From Mycobacterium sp. E2479 (GTDB lineage Bacteria > Actinomycetota > Actinomycetes > Mycobacteriales > Mycobacteriaceae), in contig NZ_LZJR01000163.1 of the NCBI RefSeq assembly GCF_001667925.1, positions 1 to 64,000 of the forward strand: DNA of 64,000 nucleotides, given 5' to 3'. Shown in pieces: positions 26,241-34,850 of this stretch (position 1 is the first letter of the stretch; each line of letters begins with the position of its first letter). The notes under the pieces were generated by a model. That model was not told the origin of the DNA and did no database searches. It was given only the letters and a program-made list of their open reading frames with translations. A program made the position numbers and the translations under genes.

Positions 26241-27413
26241 ATGTTGACTGACAATGCTAGTCGCGTAGCCCGCCGAGCAGCTGTGGTTGGCTGTGCCGTA
26301 ATGCTGATCGGTGGCTGCCAATTCCGTGGTCTGAACTCTCTGGCCATGCCCGGTACCGCCGGCCACGGCAACGGTTCCTTCAGAATCACCGCAGAACTGC
26401 CCGACGTGACCACGCTTCCGCAGAACTCACCCGTCATGGTCGATGACGTCACAGTCGGCAGCGTCTCGGGCGTGCAGGCAGTTGAGCGCCCCGACGGAAC
26501 CTTCTACGCGGCGCTGAAGCTGTCCCTGAAACCAAACGTCTCCCTTCCCGCCAATGCCGTGGTCAAGATTGCGCAGACATCGTTGCTAGGCTCCCAGCAC
26601 ATCGTGCTAGCCGCCCCGGAGGACCGGCCCGCGACGGGCAAACTCCGTGATGGAGCCACGATTCCCCTCAACAGGGCCAGCGCCTACCCGACCACCGAAG
26701 AGGTGCTGTCGTCACTGGGTGTCGTCGTCAACAAAGGTAATCTCGGCGCGCTACAGGACATCACCGACGAGCTATACAACGGGGTGGCTGGACGTGCCGG
26801 GGAATTCGCCAACTTCGTTCCACGCCTGGCCGAGCTGGCGGAATCCATCGACCAGGAAACCGGCGACATCGTCGCCGCTATCGACAAACTCAACCGCTTC
26901 GCTAGCGTGGTCGCGCGCGGCAACGACAAGATGTCCGGTGCGCTGAATGCACTTCCGGGAGCACTGCGCGTTCTCAACCAGAACGGCGACAATATAGTCG
27001 CCGCATTCAGCGCGTTACGGCGATTCGCCACGGTTACAGCACACATCCTCGCTGAGACCAAGAGCGACTTTGCCGCCGACCTCAAAGACGCCTACCCGGT
27101 GGTGAAGTCAATCGCCGAAAACGCCAATGCGCTGATCGATGCGCTGCCCATCATCCCGACATTCCCATTCCCGTCAAGCGGGTTCAAGCAAGCCGTCCGC
27201 GGTGACTACCTCAATGTCATCGCCACGTTCGACATAACCATACGGCGACTCGGCGAAACTATCTTCACCACATCGCCTTTGGATCCCAACATGAAGCACA
27301 TGGGCGAAATCCTCAACCCCCCGGACTTTCTCGTCGGCGAGATGGCCAACTTGTCTGGTCAAGCTGCGGACCCGTTCAAAATTCCGCCGAAACAAGAGTC
27401 CGGTTCCCACTGA
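26241..27413 (+). CDS. MCE-family lipoprotein, MceE position (LprK-like)
   Basis: 390 aa from ATG 26241. The signal peptide ends in a lipobox (LIGGC, cysteine about residue 26), as expected for MceE, which is lipid-anchored. The MCE domain follows (NSPVMVDDVTVGSVSGV), then helical regions and a SGFKQAVRGDYLN motif conserved in MceE. The stop overlaps the mceF ATG by one base. Confidence 0.88.
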   Translation: MLTDNASRVARRAAVVGCAVMLIGGCQFRGLNSLAMPGTAGHGNGSFRITAELPDVTTLPQNSPVMVDDVTVGSVSGVQAVERPDGTFYAALKLSLKPNVSLPANAVVKIAQTSLLGSQHIVLAAPEDRPATGKLRDGATIPLNRASAYPTTEEVLSSLGVVVNKGNLGALQDITDELYNGVAGRAGEFANFVPRLAELAESIDQETGDIVAAIDKLNRFASVVARGNDKMSGALNALPGALRVLNQNGDNIVAAFSALRRFATVTAHILAETKSDFAADLKDAYPVVKSIAENANALIDALPIIPTFPFPSSGFKQAVRGDYLNVIATFDITIRRLGETIFTTSPLDPNMKHMGEILNPPDFLVGEMANLSGQAADPFKIPPKQESGSH

Positions 27414-29137
27414 TGCTGACTCGTCTAGCGCGTTGGCAACTGGGCATTTTCGCTGTCATCACGGTGCTGTCGATCGGTATCACGGCCGTGTTCTATCTGC
27501 ATCTGCCGGCTGTACTGGGCATCGGCGTCTACACCGTGACCGCGCACTTTCCCGCCAGCGGCGGTTTGTACACCAAAGCGAATGTCACGTACCGCGGAAC
27601 CACCATCGGTCAAGTGACATCGGTGTCTTTGAACCACCATCGCGGAGTTGATACGCGGATGCAGCTCAGCAACGGCACCGCGGTACCAGAGAACGTGACC
27701 GCGTTTGTGAAGAGTGTTTCGGCAGTCGGAGAGCAGTACGTCGACCTCGTTCCATCACCCGACCCGGCTTCCGCCGTACTGCACAACGGATCCCAAATCG
27801 ACATTTCCCACACCGCCCTGAGCCAGGACGTTGCCGGTCTCCTGCGCGAGGCCGAAAACCTCGTCAACTCCATCGACAGCAGCCGGCTGCGCGACTTACT
27901 GCACGAAACCTTCATCGCCTTTGACGGATCCGGGCCCGAGCTGGCCCGGCTCATCGAATCTGCACGCCTCCTTATAGACGAGGCCAGCGCGCATTCCACC
28001 GAAACCACTGAACTGATCGATAAAACAGGACCATTCCTGGACACACAGATCCGCAGCGGCGACGCGATCAAGTCCCTCGCCGACGGATTGGCGCGGCTTA
28101 CCGGCGACGTGCGTCGAGCCGACCCGCAACTACACACCTTGTTGCAAACCGGCCCCGACGTCGCCGACCAGGCGAGCACCGCTTTTCAGGGCATCCGACC
28201 GTCGTTTCCGGTCCTGGCCGCCAACCTTGCGGACTTCGGTCGCACCGGGGTCATCTACCACAAGTCGATCGAACAAGTACTTGTCATTTTCCCGGCACTC
28301 ACCGCAGTCCTGCTGAGCATCGCTCAGCAGGAGCCGCCCGACGAAGGCGCCAAGACCGACTTTAAGCTCAGCCTCGGCGACCCACCACCATGCGAAGTGG
28401 GCTTCATTCCGCCGCCGCTAATCCGGACTCCGGCTGACCAGACGCTGCGCGACATCCCGAATGACTTGTATTGTAAAGCGCCGCAAAACGATCCCACCGC
28501 GGTACGCGGCGCGCGCAACTATCCGTGCCAAGAATTTCCCGGTAAGCGGGCCCCCACCGTGCAGCTCTGCCGCGACCCCCGCGGCTATGTGCCCATTGGC
28601 AGCAATCCCTGGCGCGGTCCACCGATCCCTCCCGGCACTCCAATCGATGACCCACGGATGATCCTGCCGATGAACAAGTACCCCTACATCCCGCCGCAGG
28701 CGGACTACGACCCCGCGCCTCCCGTCGTCCACTTACCCCCTGGCACCGAATCAGGCCCCGGACCCGCCCTGACACCACCGTTTCCGACGCAAGTACCTCC
28801 CGTCACCCAGGGCCCCCCACCGCCGCCGCTCCCCTACACTCCGCCTCCGGATCAACGGGTGCCACCCTATGACCAGCTACCGCCAGGAGCTTCCGCGCCA
28901 GGGCCCTCCCCGCCGGCGGAATCACCAAGACCCGAGGCCGCAACGCCACGCATCGATGCACCGGCCGCACGCAGCACGCCGCGCGTCCCCCAGCACCCCC
29001 CGGCCGCCACATACGACGCGAAGTCAGGGAAATTCCTCGACTCCAACGGGGATATCGGTGTTTTCGCTAGTGGCGCATCGGAACTACGGCCCGCCGAGAA
29101 TTGGGTAGAGCTGATGATGGACCCCCGCCCAGAGTGA
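27413..29137 (+). CDS. MCE-family protein, MceF position, proline-rich tail
   Basis: 574 aa. N-terminal helix (about 10-32), MCE domain (SGGLYTKANVTYRGTTIGQVTSV), helical shaft, then from about residue 345 a cysteine-containing segment (DLYCKAPQN..ARNYPCQEFPGK) and from about 410 a long proline-rich tail. MceF usually ends the operon, as here. The length is at the upper end for the family because of the tail, which may span the peptidoglycan or arabinogalactan. Ends 22 bases from the convergent TetR gene. Confidence 0.88.
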   Translation: MLTRLARWQLGIFAVITVLSIGITAVFYLHLPAVLGIGVYTVTAHFPASGGLYTKANVTYRGTTIGQVTSVSLNHHRGVDTRMQLSNGTAVPENVTAFVKSVSAVGEQYVDLVPSPDPASAVLHNGSQIDISHTALSQDVAGLLREAENLVNSIDSSRLRDLLHETFIAFDGSGPELARLIESARLLIDEASAHSTETTELIDKTGPFLDTQIRSGDAIKSLADGLARLTGDVRRADPQLHTLLQTGPDVADQASTAFQGIRPSFPVLAANLADFGRTGVIYHKSIEQVLVIFPALTAVLLSIAQQEPPDEGAKTDFKLSLGDPPPCEVGFIPPPLIRTPADQTLRDIPNDLYCKAPQNDPTAVRGARNYPCQEFPGKRAPTVQLCRDPRGYVPIGSNPWRGPPIPPGTPIDDPRMILPMNKYPYIPPQADYDPAPPVVHLPPGTESGPGPALTPPFPTQVPPVTQGPPPPPLPYTPPPDQRVPPYDQLPPGASAPGPSPPAESPRPEAATPRIDAPAARSTPRVPQHPPAATYDAKSGKFLDSNGDIGVFASGASELRPAENWVELMMDPRPE

Positions 29138-29159
29138 CTAAACATGCGTCGGCGCGCGA

Positions 29160-29822
29160 TCAGGACACAGGACGCCGCCGACGCCGCCGCGGACCGGGGC
29201 TACTCTCGTGCTGGGCGATGTAGGCGGTGATGGTGTCCAGAAGCGCGCGCCGTTGCCGTGACGTGTCAACCGTTCTGCCTACGACCATCTGCGCCAGGAT
29301 GGAACCTAGCAGCGCTGTCCAGATCAGTTCACCGATCGCGTCCGCGCGCCGCCGATCCAGGGAATCGCCAATGTAGCGCCCCAGATGTGTTAACTCCGAA
29401 AGCAACTCAGTAAGATGCTTTTGCTCCAAGAGACTGCGCCCACTGCGGGTCGCCACCAAAATCTCCAACGCAGCTACCGACGTCGAGCTGGAAAACGCCG
29501 CCCAGACCGCATCGAGCAACATCGCCGTTCTGCGCCGGCCCGTCGTTTCAACCACATTCGGGTCCACGCCGCGCAGAGTGTCGAGCAATTGACTAAAACC
29601 CTGGTCAACCACGGCCATTAAAAGTCCATCGCGATCACCAAAGTGATACTGGACCACGCCCCAGGTGACGCCCGCACGTTCGGTGATGTGTTTGGCGCTC
29701 GCCGCAGCGGCCCCCTCTTCAAGCACGCACCGAACCGTCTCATCGATCACCATCGCACGAGTGCGCTCCGCGCGAGCTTGACTACCGCGTAGCGGCCGGC
29801 GCGGGGAAACATTGGTTGACAT
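29160..29822 (-). CDS. TetR-family regulator, convergent with the mce operon
   Basis: About 220 aa from ATG 29822; the open frame runs further upstream but the region before is AT-rich and non-coding in look. The helix-turn-helix is at about residues 35-70 (AKHITERAGVTWGVVQYHFGDRDGLL). The ligand domain is not recognisable. It faces the mce operon tail to tail. The inverted repeat at 29880-29898 lies 58 bases upstream and is the obvious candidate for autoregulation. Confidence 0.83.
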   Translation of the reverse strand: MSTNVSPRRPLRGSQARAERTRAMVIDETVRCVLEEGAAAASAKHITERAGVTWGVVQYHFGDRDGLLMAVVDQGFSQLLDTLRGVDPNVVETTGRRRTAMLLDAVWAAFSSSTSVAALEILVATRSGRSLLEQKHLTELLSELTHLGRYIGDSLDRRRADAIGELIWTALLGSILAQMVVGRTVDTSRQRRALLDTITAYIAQHESSPGPRRRRRRPVS

Positions 29823-29879
29823 ATCGCTGCAGATTTTATCATCAGTTTTATGCCCACTGTCATGCCGAGGTAAAGAACT

Positions 29880-29898
29880 AATTTCAGATATTGAAATT
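29880..29898. promoter_or_regulatory. Inverted repeat AATTTCA-N5-TGAAATT
   Basis: Perfect 7-base arms with a 5-base centre, 58 bases upstream of the TetR start at 29822. Its position and AT-rich setting fit an operator for that TetR gene. Confidence 0.55.
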
Positions 29899-30289
29899 TT
29901 GGAGCACACGAATGCTTTTCCGCAGCCTGCGCAACAGGCACTGATAGGCCAGTCGACTAAGAACCCAAACCGGTTCCAAGAACCTGGCCAACAAATAGTG
30001 CTGAGCGACTTGACATCTATTGCGCTCGCACTGACGACAGAACGCGTTACTGCAATATGCTGCCGTGTTAAACACGACTAAAAATCATCGCTGCAGACTT
30101 TCCGTGGTGCTACCCGAGGCCGATCGACCGGTGCCCGACGGCTCGGTCCGGGCGATGCGGATCCTGCGGCAGCGCCCTCTGCAGGACTGCGCATGATGCA
30201 GGCGTAGCGTTCCAAGTACCCTGCAGCTCTTGGGCTTTCCAAATGGTGGTTGTATCCACTCGGCATGAGTCGTCTGACATGTATTGAGC

Positions 30290-30307
30290 CAACAGACAAG
30301 TCTGTTG
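30290..30307. promoter_or_regulatory. Palindromic operator CAACAGAC-N2-GTCTGTTG
   Basis: Perfect 8-base arms around a 2-base centre, 100 bases upstream of the membrane protein gene at 30407. A near-identical site (AACAGAC-TT-GTTTGTT) lies at 31435-31450, directly before the next gene. The TetR gene at 32956, last in this gene group, is the likely binder. Confidence 0.7.
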
Positions 30308-30406
30308 TATATTGCGGCCTGGCCTACCCACTTCGCCGTGGGCGGGAAACAGAGAGGCCAGAGTTGAGGAATCAGTCAGGCCGAACCGGGTGCACGGCGG
30401 TCGCAT

Positions 30407-31432
30407 ATGAGATTCAATAATCCGTTGCAGCTGGGCTGGCAGCTTAACGCATTAGACGCGATAATGCTCGCCAGCTCGCTTTTCATCTTGATTTATTCAG
30501 TCCGTCAGTACAGAAGTGGTCGACCGACTTATCTGGTCTTGTATCTGGGGTGTCTGTGCTATGGACTGATGATGGAATTCACCACCGGAATGCTGATTTC
30601 ACGCAGCTATATCCAGGGCAAATTCGCGGTCATGATCGAAACTGCCCACTTGCTGGGCTATGACACGGACATGCCGCTGTACGTCATGGCCGGCTTCTAT
30701 CCGGTGATCATCTTCTTGGGGTTCAAGCTCATCGAGGCTTTCGGCATTCAATCGATCCTTGCGCGTTCGGTTTCAGCAGGAGTGGTCATGCTGCTAATCG
30801 ACGCGCCCTACGTCGTCAACGGGCCACTCCCACAAGTGAATTGGTGGGTGTGGTTGGATTGGACGATCGGGGGTCGGCACATCTTCCAGTACTGGTATGG
30901 CTGGCCGATGGCGGACGCGTTCTGGGAACTGATCTTTCCGTCGCTGATGATGTTCATGGTCTGGCAATGGGAGACGCGCCGGGACGTGAAGGCCGACCCC
31001 GAGGCGGTCAAGTCCACCCCGTGGAAGACCTTGCTGGCTACACCGGTTGTTCTCGGCGTTCTGATGAACACGCTGGGCCCCCTGCTCAGTTTCCCCATGG
31101 GCATTTTCATCGCGCTCAACCTGCCGCACTATCCGCTCGTCATTTCCATCGCGCTGGCCTGGGCAACGGTGATGTGGTATAGCGCCAAGACGCCGACGGG
31201 ATTAGACCGCGCGGGTTGGACATTGCTGGGAGTCCACGTCGTCGGCTACGGTGCCGTCACCCTGGCCAACTTCACCTATCGGCCCGTCCCGTCCGGGCAG
31301 ATCACGGTCTGTCTGATTGCACTGACGACCATCGTCATCCTTGCTGCTTGGCCCGGTTGCCGCACACTGCCCGAACCTGGTGCCCGCTCCCGCGGCGGCG
31401 TTGGAAGCAAGCGCGAGTTGCGAGGTTTTTAA
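30407..31432 (+). CDS. Polytopic membrane protein, unnamed family (copy at 30.4 kb)
   Basis: 341 aa with about eight hydrophobic helices. It aligns with the protein at 38966-40000 along most of its length: NPL-LGWQ-NALDAIML, YIQGKF, MPLYV..FYPVI, FGI-S, LIDAPYVVNG, W-W..FQYW-GWP-AD..WE. No known catalytic motif is recognised; the conserved aromatic and acidic residues in the second half (DAPY, QYWYGWPMAD) could form an active site. In both places it is next to oxygenase genes, so it may be a lipid-modifying or electron-transfer membrane protein. Probably one operon with the flavin monooxygenase, from which it is separated by 30 bases. Confidence 0.75.
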   Translation: MRFNNPLQLGWQLNALDAIMLASSLFILIYSVRQYRSGRPTYLVLYLGCLCYGLMMEFTTGMLISRSYIQGKFAVMIETAHLLGYDTDMPLYVMAGFYPVIIFLGFKLIEAFGIQSILARSVSAGVVMLLIDAPYVVNGPLPQVNWWVWLDWTIGGRHIFQYWYGWPMADAFWELIFPSLMMFMVWQWETRRDVKADPEAVKSTPWKTLLATPVVLGVLMNTLGPLLSFPMGIFIALNLPHYPLVISIALAWATVMWYSAKTPTGLDRAGWTLLGVHVVGYGAVTLANFTYRPVPSGQITVCLIALTTIVILAAWPGCRTLPEPGARSRGGVGSKRELRGF

Positions 31433-31434
31433 AG

Positions 31435-31450
31435 AACAGACTTGTTTGTT
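31435..31450. promoter_or_regulatory. Second copy of the AACAGAC operator
   Basis: AACAGAC-TT-GTTTGTT differs from the perfect copy at 30290-30307 by one base in the right arm. It ends 12 bases before the ATG of the flavin monooxygenase at 31463, so it may control that gene separately from the membrane-protein gene. Confidence 0.65.
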
Positions 31451-31462
31451 ATCATGCTGAGC

Positions 31463-32944
31463 ATGAGTTCAGAACATGCCGTTGTCATCGGAGCAAGCAT
31501 CGGCGGGATGTGCGCTGCGCGTGCACTGCAGCGGCGCTTTGCCAAAATCACCGTGATCGAAGCCGATACCTTGCCGACGACCGTGCAAGGCCGGCGCGGT
31601 ACGCCGCAGGCCTGGCACAACCATTCGCTACTCACCGCGGGGCGCGAAGCAATCGAAAGCCTCTTCCCCGGCTTCACCGAAAGGTTGGTGACTAACGGCG
31701 GCAACGACATCGATCCGGGTTTCGAAGCCGCTAACTGTCTGCTGCATGGATGGGCGTCGCGGTCACGCACCCAGTTCCGCATGTTCTCCGCGTCACGGCC
31801 GATGATCGAACTCACCATCCGGCAATTCCTGCGCGAAGATCCGCGCATCACCCTGGTGGAGGGTGCCAGAGTGAGCGGGTTGCGCACCAAAGGTGACGCG
31901 GTCACTGGCGTCACCTACCGCAATGAGTCTGGAACGCACGACGTCGACGCGGACTTCGTGGTCGACGCGGCGGGACGCGGCAGTCGCGCAGCGATGTGGA
32001 TGCGCCAGTTCGGCGCCGAGGTCGAGGAAATGACGCTGGACGCCAAAGTCAGCTACTCGTCACGCTGGTACCGATGGCCTGACAACGCGCCCTGGTACAA
32101 GTGGTTGACCGTCTTCCCCGACCCCAACCCCGACGCGCCACCCGAGCACCAATACTTGTGTTCTTTCTTCCCCATCGAGGACAACGCTTTCATCGCGGTC
32201 ATGCTCTCCTGGGGTCTGGACATGCCCACTGATGTCGCTGCCTACGAGGCCGCCGCCGCCAAAACCCGCACCCGCGAGTTCGCGCGAATTCTCGAGCAGG
32301 CCGACCCCCTGACCGGCGTGCACCATACTCGCTCGGGCAGCAACGTCTGGCGCCGTTTCGATCGCCTCGATAAGCCACCGCGAAAGTTCGTCGCGATCGG
32401 CGATGCCGTGTGTGCGTTCAACCCGATCTACGCGCAGGGCATGACGTGTGCGGCCACCTCCGCGGTTATCTTGAGCCGGCTCCTCGACACCGTTGACCCC
32501 GGCACACCAGCGCTGCCTAAACAGTTCTACGCCGAACAGGCCAAGTTCTTGCAAGGCGCGTGGACATTGGCATTCAGTCGCGACGTTGGATACCCACAAG
32601 CGACCGGTAACAGAGCGCTTCCCGACGGGAGGCGCAAGCGGCTGATCCGCGCGACAACGTGGCCGATCTTTCAGTACATCGCCGACGCCTGCTGGCAAGA
32701 AGCGGCTGTCGACCGACACATGAACCGCGTATTCAATCTGCAAGAAACCGTGACGGACGTACTGCGCAAACCCGAGGTGTTATTTGGTTTGGCCCGCTTC
32801 GGCGTCCTGCGTGCATTGAAACGAACCTCGCTGCCCACACCGGTCGCGCCGCACCAGGCACCGCCGTCGGCCGACCGGACCGCTGACCGCAACCGCGCAA
32901 TGGGACGACGCGACACGGCATCGGTTGCAATCAGCACCGGGTAA
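31463..32944 (+). CDS. FAD-dependent monooxygenase/oxidoreductase (PHBH fold)
   Basis: 493 aa from ATG 31463; an upstream TTG at 31442 lies inside the operator and is rejected. The FAD motif GASIGG is at residues 10-15, VVDAAGRGSR near 165-174 is the DG-type strand, and IGDAVCAFNPIYAQGM near 313-328 is the second FAD motif of group A flavoprotein monooxygenases. The C-terminal about 40 residues are disordered. It probably hydroxylates an aromatic or polyene substrate, or acts as an oxidoreductase like geranylgeranyl-reductase relatives. The TetR gene follows after 11 bases. Confidence 0.82.
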   Translation: MSSEHAVVIGASIGGMCAARALQRRFAKITVIEADTLPTTVQGRRGTPQAWHNHSLLTAGREAIESLFPGFTERLVTNGGNDIDPGFEAANCLLHGWASRSRTQFRMFSASRPMIELTIRQFLREDPRITLVEGARVSGLRTKGDAVTGVTYRNESGTHDVDADFVVDAAGRGSRAAMWMRQFGAEVEEMTLDAKVSYSSRWYRWPDNAPWYKWLTVFPDPNPDAPPEHQYLCSFFPIEDNAFIAVMLSWGLDMPTDVAAYEAAAAKTRTREFARILEQADPLTGVHHTRSGSNVWRRFDRLDKPPRKFVAIGDAVCAFNPIYAQGMTCAATSAVILSRLLDTVDPGTPALPKQFYAEQAKFLQGAWTLAFSRDVGYPQATGNRALPDGRRKRLIRATTWPIFQYIADACWQEAAVDRHMNRVFNLQETVTDVLRKPEVLFGLARFGVLRALKRTSLPTPVAPHQAPPSADRTADRNRAMGRRDTASVAISTG

Positions 32945-32955
32945 GCTCTCTTTTC

Positions 32956-33630
32956 ATGGCCGGCCAGGCGTCGCACCCGACTCCGTTGCGGCGCCGCGCA
33001 ACCCGCACGCAAAAGCCGCGAGGGCTCGGGCGCCCACCTGGGGCCAACGCTGAAGACACGGTCAAACGGATCGTGCAAGCGGCGCAAGCCGAATTCGGGA
33101 TGCACGGGTACTCCGGGGCTCGAATGACCAAAATTGCTGAAGCCGCAGGGATTACCCATTCATCGATCTACCAGTATTTCGCGTCCAAGCGTGACCTGTA
33201 TGAAGCGGCCTTTGCAGCCGCCTTGGGTGAACTACTACCTGAATACTTGGCATCAGCAACCAGCCAAACGACGCTGCGCGATCAGATCAAAGAAATCATG
33301 CGCGCCTCGGCGCGTGCCCATCAGCGATCGCCACTCATCACCCCGTTTCTAGCGTCGTTGCCAATAGAACTGCGTCGCCACCCCGACCTGCTGCCAACCC
33401 TGCAAATACAGGGAGACAGCCTCAACGCGTCGCTCGCGGAAATGTTCACCCAAGCGCGTCAGCGCGGCGAAATCGCGGCGGATGTCACCGACCGAGACCT
33501 CCTCACGGGATTCATCGGCGCCGCAATGGGCGTTGGCCTGCTCAGCTACGCGCTACCCGACGGCGACATGACCGCCGCTATCGAGGTCCTGCTCGCCGGA
33601 CTGGACGGCACTCTGTTTCACAGCACTTAG
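32956..33630 (+). CDS. TetR-family regulator (probable AACAGAC-site binder)
   Basis: 224 aa. A basic N-terminal tail (RRRATRTQKPRGLGRPPG) precedes a standard helix-turn-helix at about residues 50-85 (ARMTKIAEAAGITHSSIYQYFASKRDLY). The gene is the third of a probable operon with the membrane protein and flavin monooxygenase. The two AACAGAC palindromes upstream of those genes are the natural targets, giving negative feedback. The inducer is unknown. Confidence 0.83.
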   Translation: MAGQASHPTPLRRRATRTQKPRGLGRPPGANAEDTVKRIVQAAQAEFGMHGYSGARMTKIAEAAGITHSSIYQYFASKRDLYEAAFAAALGELLPEYLASATSQTTLRDQIKEIMRASARAHQRSPLITPFLASLPIELRRHPDLLPTLQIQGDSLNASLAEMFTQARQRGEIAADVTDRDLLTGFIGAAMGVGLLSYALPDGDMTAAIEVLLAGLDGTLFHST

Positions 33631-34007
33631 GCTGCGTCCGGCTCAGCACAGCCTCAATGAATCGAGAGCCCGGACGGCGCTTGGCTACGGCGTGCGATCC
33701 GATCGCCCCGACAGGACGGCGACGCCGCGATTTCTCGTTTGCGCAGTTGGGCTTTCAGGCCGGCGGTCTATAGGATTGTGGCCGTAGTCCGGGTGCCATG
33801 GTGTGGCGGCGAAAGCTGTCCCGGTTGACTTGCCGGCGACGGAGGCCAAGCCTCGCCGAACGCAACTGGTAGGCCACATTTTCTCGGTCAATCCCCGTGC
33901 GGAGGTCAAGTGATCTGCGTCGAACGTGGTGGTCGGCCCATACGACACGCTGAGTAGCTATCATCTCGCTATGAGCATTTCGATGCTGTTGACCATGGTG
34001 CAGTTTG
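33631..34007. other. Intergenic region, 377 bases, nothing recognised
   Basis: Between two TetR genes. Short frames exist but none has a recognisable family or ribosome-binding site. A lone CCATACG half-site near 33939 has no good partner. Possibly decayed coding sequence. Confidence 0.4.
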
Positions 34008-34679
34008 ATGCGTAGCCACGGATGGTCTGGCGATACGCCGAAGTCTGACGAAGAGGCGATCAGCCGGATCCTCGACGCCGCCGACGAGATTATCTCCGAA
34101 CGCGGATCGGCGATGCGCATAGCAGACGTCGCTCGCTCATTAGGCGTGACGCGTCAGACCGTCTACCGATACTTCCCTGGGACCGAAGCTCTTCTCATTG
34201 CAACTGCCATGCGTACAGCTGACGGATTCCTCGACCAACTCGCCGCGCATGCGCAGGGGCACACTGACCCAGTTGCGGCAGTGGTTGAAGGCTTGGCCTT
34301 CGCGATCGAAAGCCTGTCCGCCGACAGCCAAGTCACATACCTTCTCAATCGGCAAAAGCCAAACGGCGAAACTGCCGCCTCGATCACCTCCGATACCGCG
34401 CTGACATTTGGGCGGGAAATGCTGCATCGCTTCGATGTTGACTGGGAGGAGCACGGTTTCACCGACGAGGATCTCGATGAGATGAACGAGTTCTGCCTGC
34501 GAGTTCTCCACTCTTTTCTCATCGATGACAACAAAGCCCCTCGACGCGCTGCTGAGCTGCGTCGGTTTCTCACTCGCTGGGTGGGTCCAGCGATCACCTA
34601 TCCGTACCTGATCCGCGCGATCGGCGGCCTGACCGCGGCGAAACCGAAAAAGCGAAGCCGTCGGCCCGCAGCGTCCTAA
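34008..34679 (+). CDS. TetR-family regulator
   Basis: 223 aa from ATG 34008. Helix-turn-helix at about residues 35-65 (MRIADVARSLGVTRQTVYRYFPGTEALL). The C-terminal domain is acidic (DVDWEEHGFTDEDLDEMNEF), with no recognised ligand pocket. It is the middle one of three TetR-type genes on the same strand. Its target is not evident; the nearest palindrome (34759-34786) lies downstream and better suits the next gene. Confidence 0.82.
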   Translation: MRSHGWSGDTPKSDEEAISRILDAADEIISERGSAMRIADVARSLGVTRQTVYRYFPGTEALLIATAMRTADGFLDQLAAHAQGHTDPVAAVVEGLAFAIESLSADSQVTYLLNRQKPNGETAASITSDTALTFGREMLHRFDVDWEEHGFTDEDLDEMNEFCLRVLHSFLIDDNKAPRRAAELRRFLTRWVGPAITYPYLIRAIGGLTAAKPKKRSRRPAAS

Positions 34680-34758
34680 AGACACTACCAATCACGCGGA
34701 TTCGGAAGCAGCACAGCCGACGCCAAGAGTCGTTGTGGGGTTAGGCACTCATGCCCCG

Positions 34759-34786
34759 CCATGCACTTCATGTAATATGTATGGTC
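34759..34786. promoter_or_regulatory. Operator copy 5 (CCATGC-N14-GTATGGTC), before the KstR-like gene
   Basis: One mismatch in the 12-base core, same 14-base spacing, and the TC extension of the right half is kept. It lies upstream of the KstR-like gene and downstream of the previous TetR gene, so autoregulation by the KstR-like protein is the simplest reading. Confidence 0.7.
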
Positions 34787-34850
34787 TCACTGATTAACGT
34801 CGCCTCGTCGCTCGCTTCATGCTCCACCACCGCGTGGATCAGAGTCTCGA

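Larger units (their letters stand above)
29823..30406. other. Intergenic region, 584 bases, with three repeat signals and no gene
   Basis: No frame here has coding character. It holds an AT-rich block (29820-29900), the inverted repeat at 29880-29898, the palindrome at 30290-30307, and a short direct repeat: ATCGCTGCAGA followed by T/C and TTT occurs at about 29822-29836 and again near 30087-30101. Confidence 0.6.

Noticed and set aside
33685..33948. 87-aa minus-strand frame between two TetR genes
   Set aside because: No known domain and no start signal; possibly decayed sequence but not supportable as a gene.
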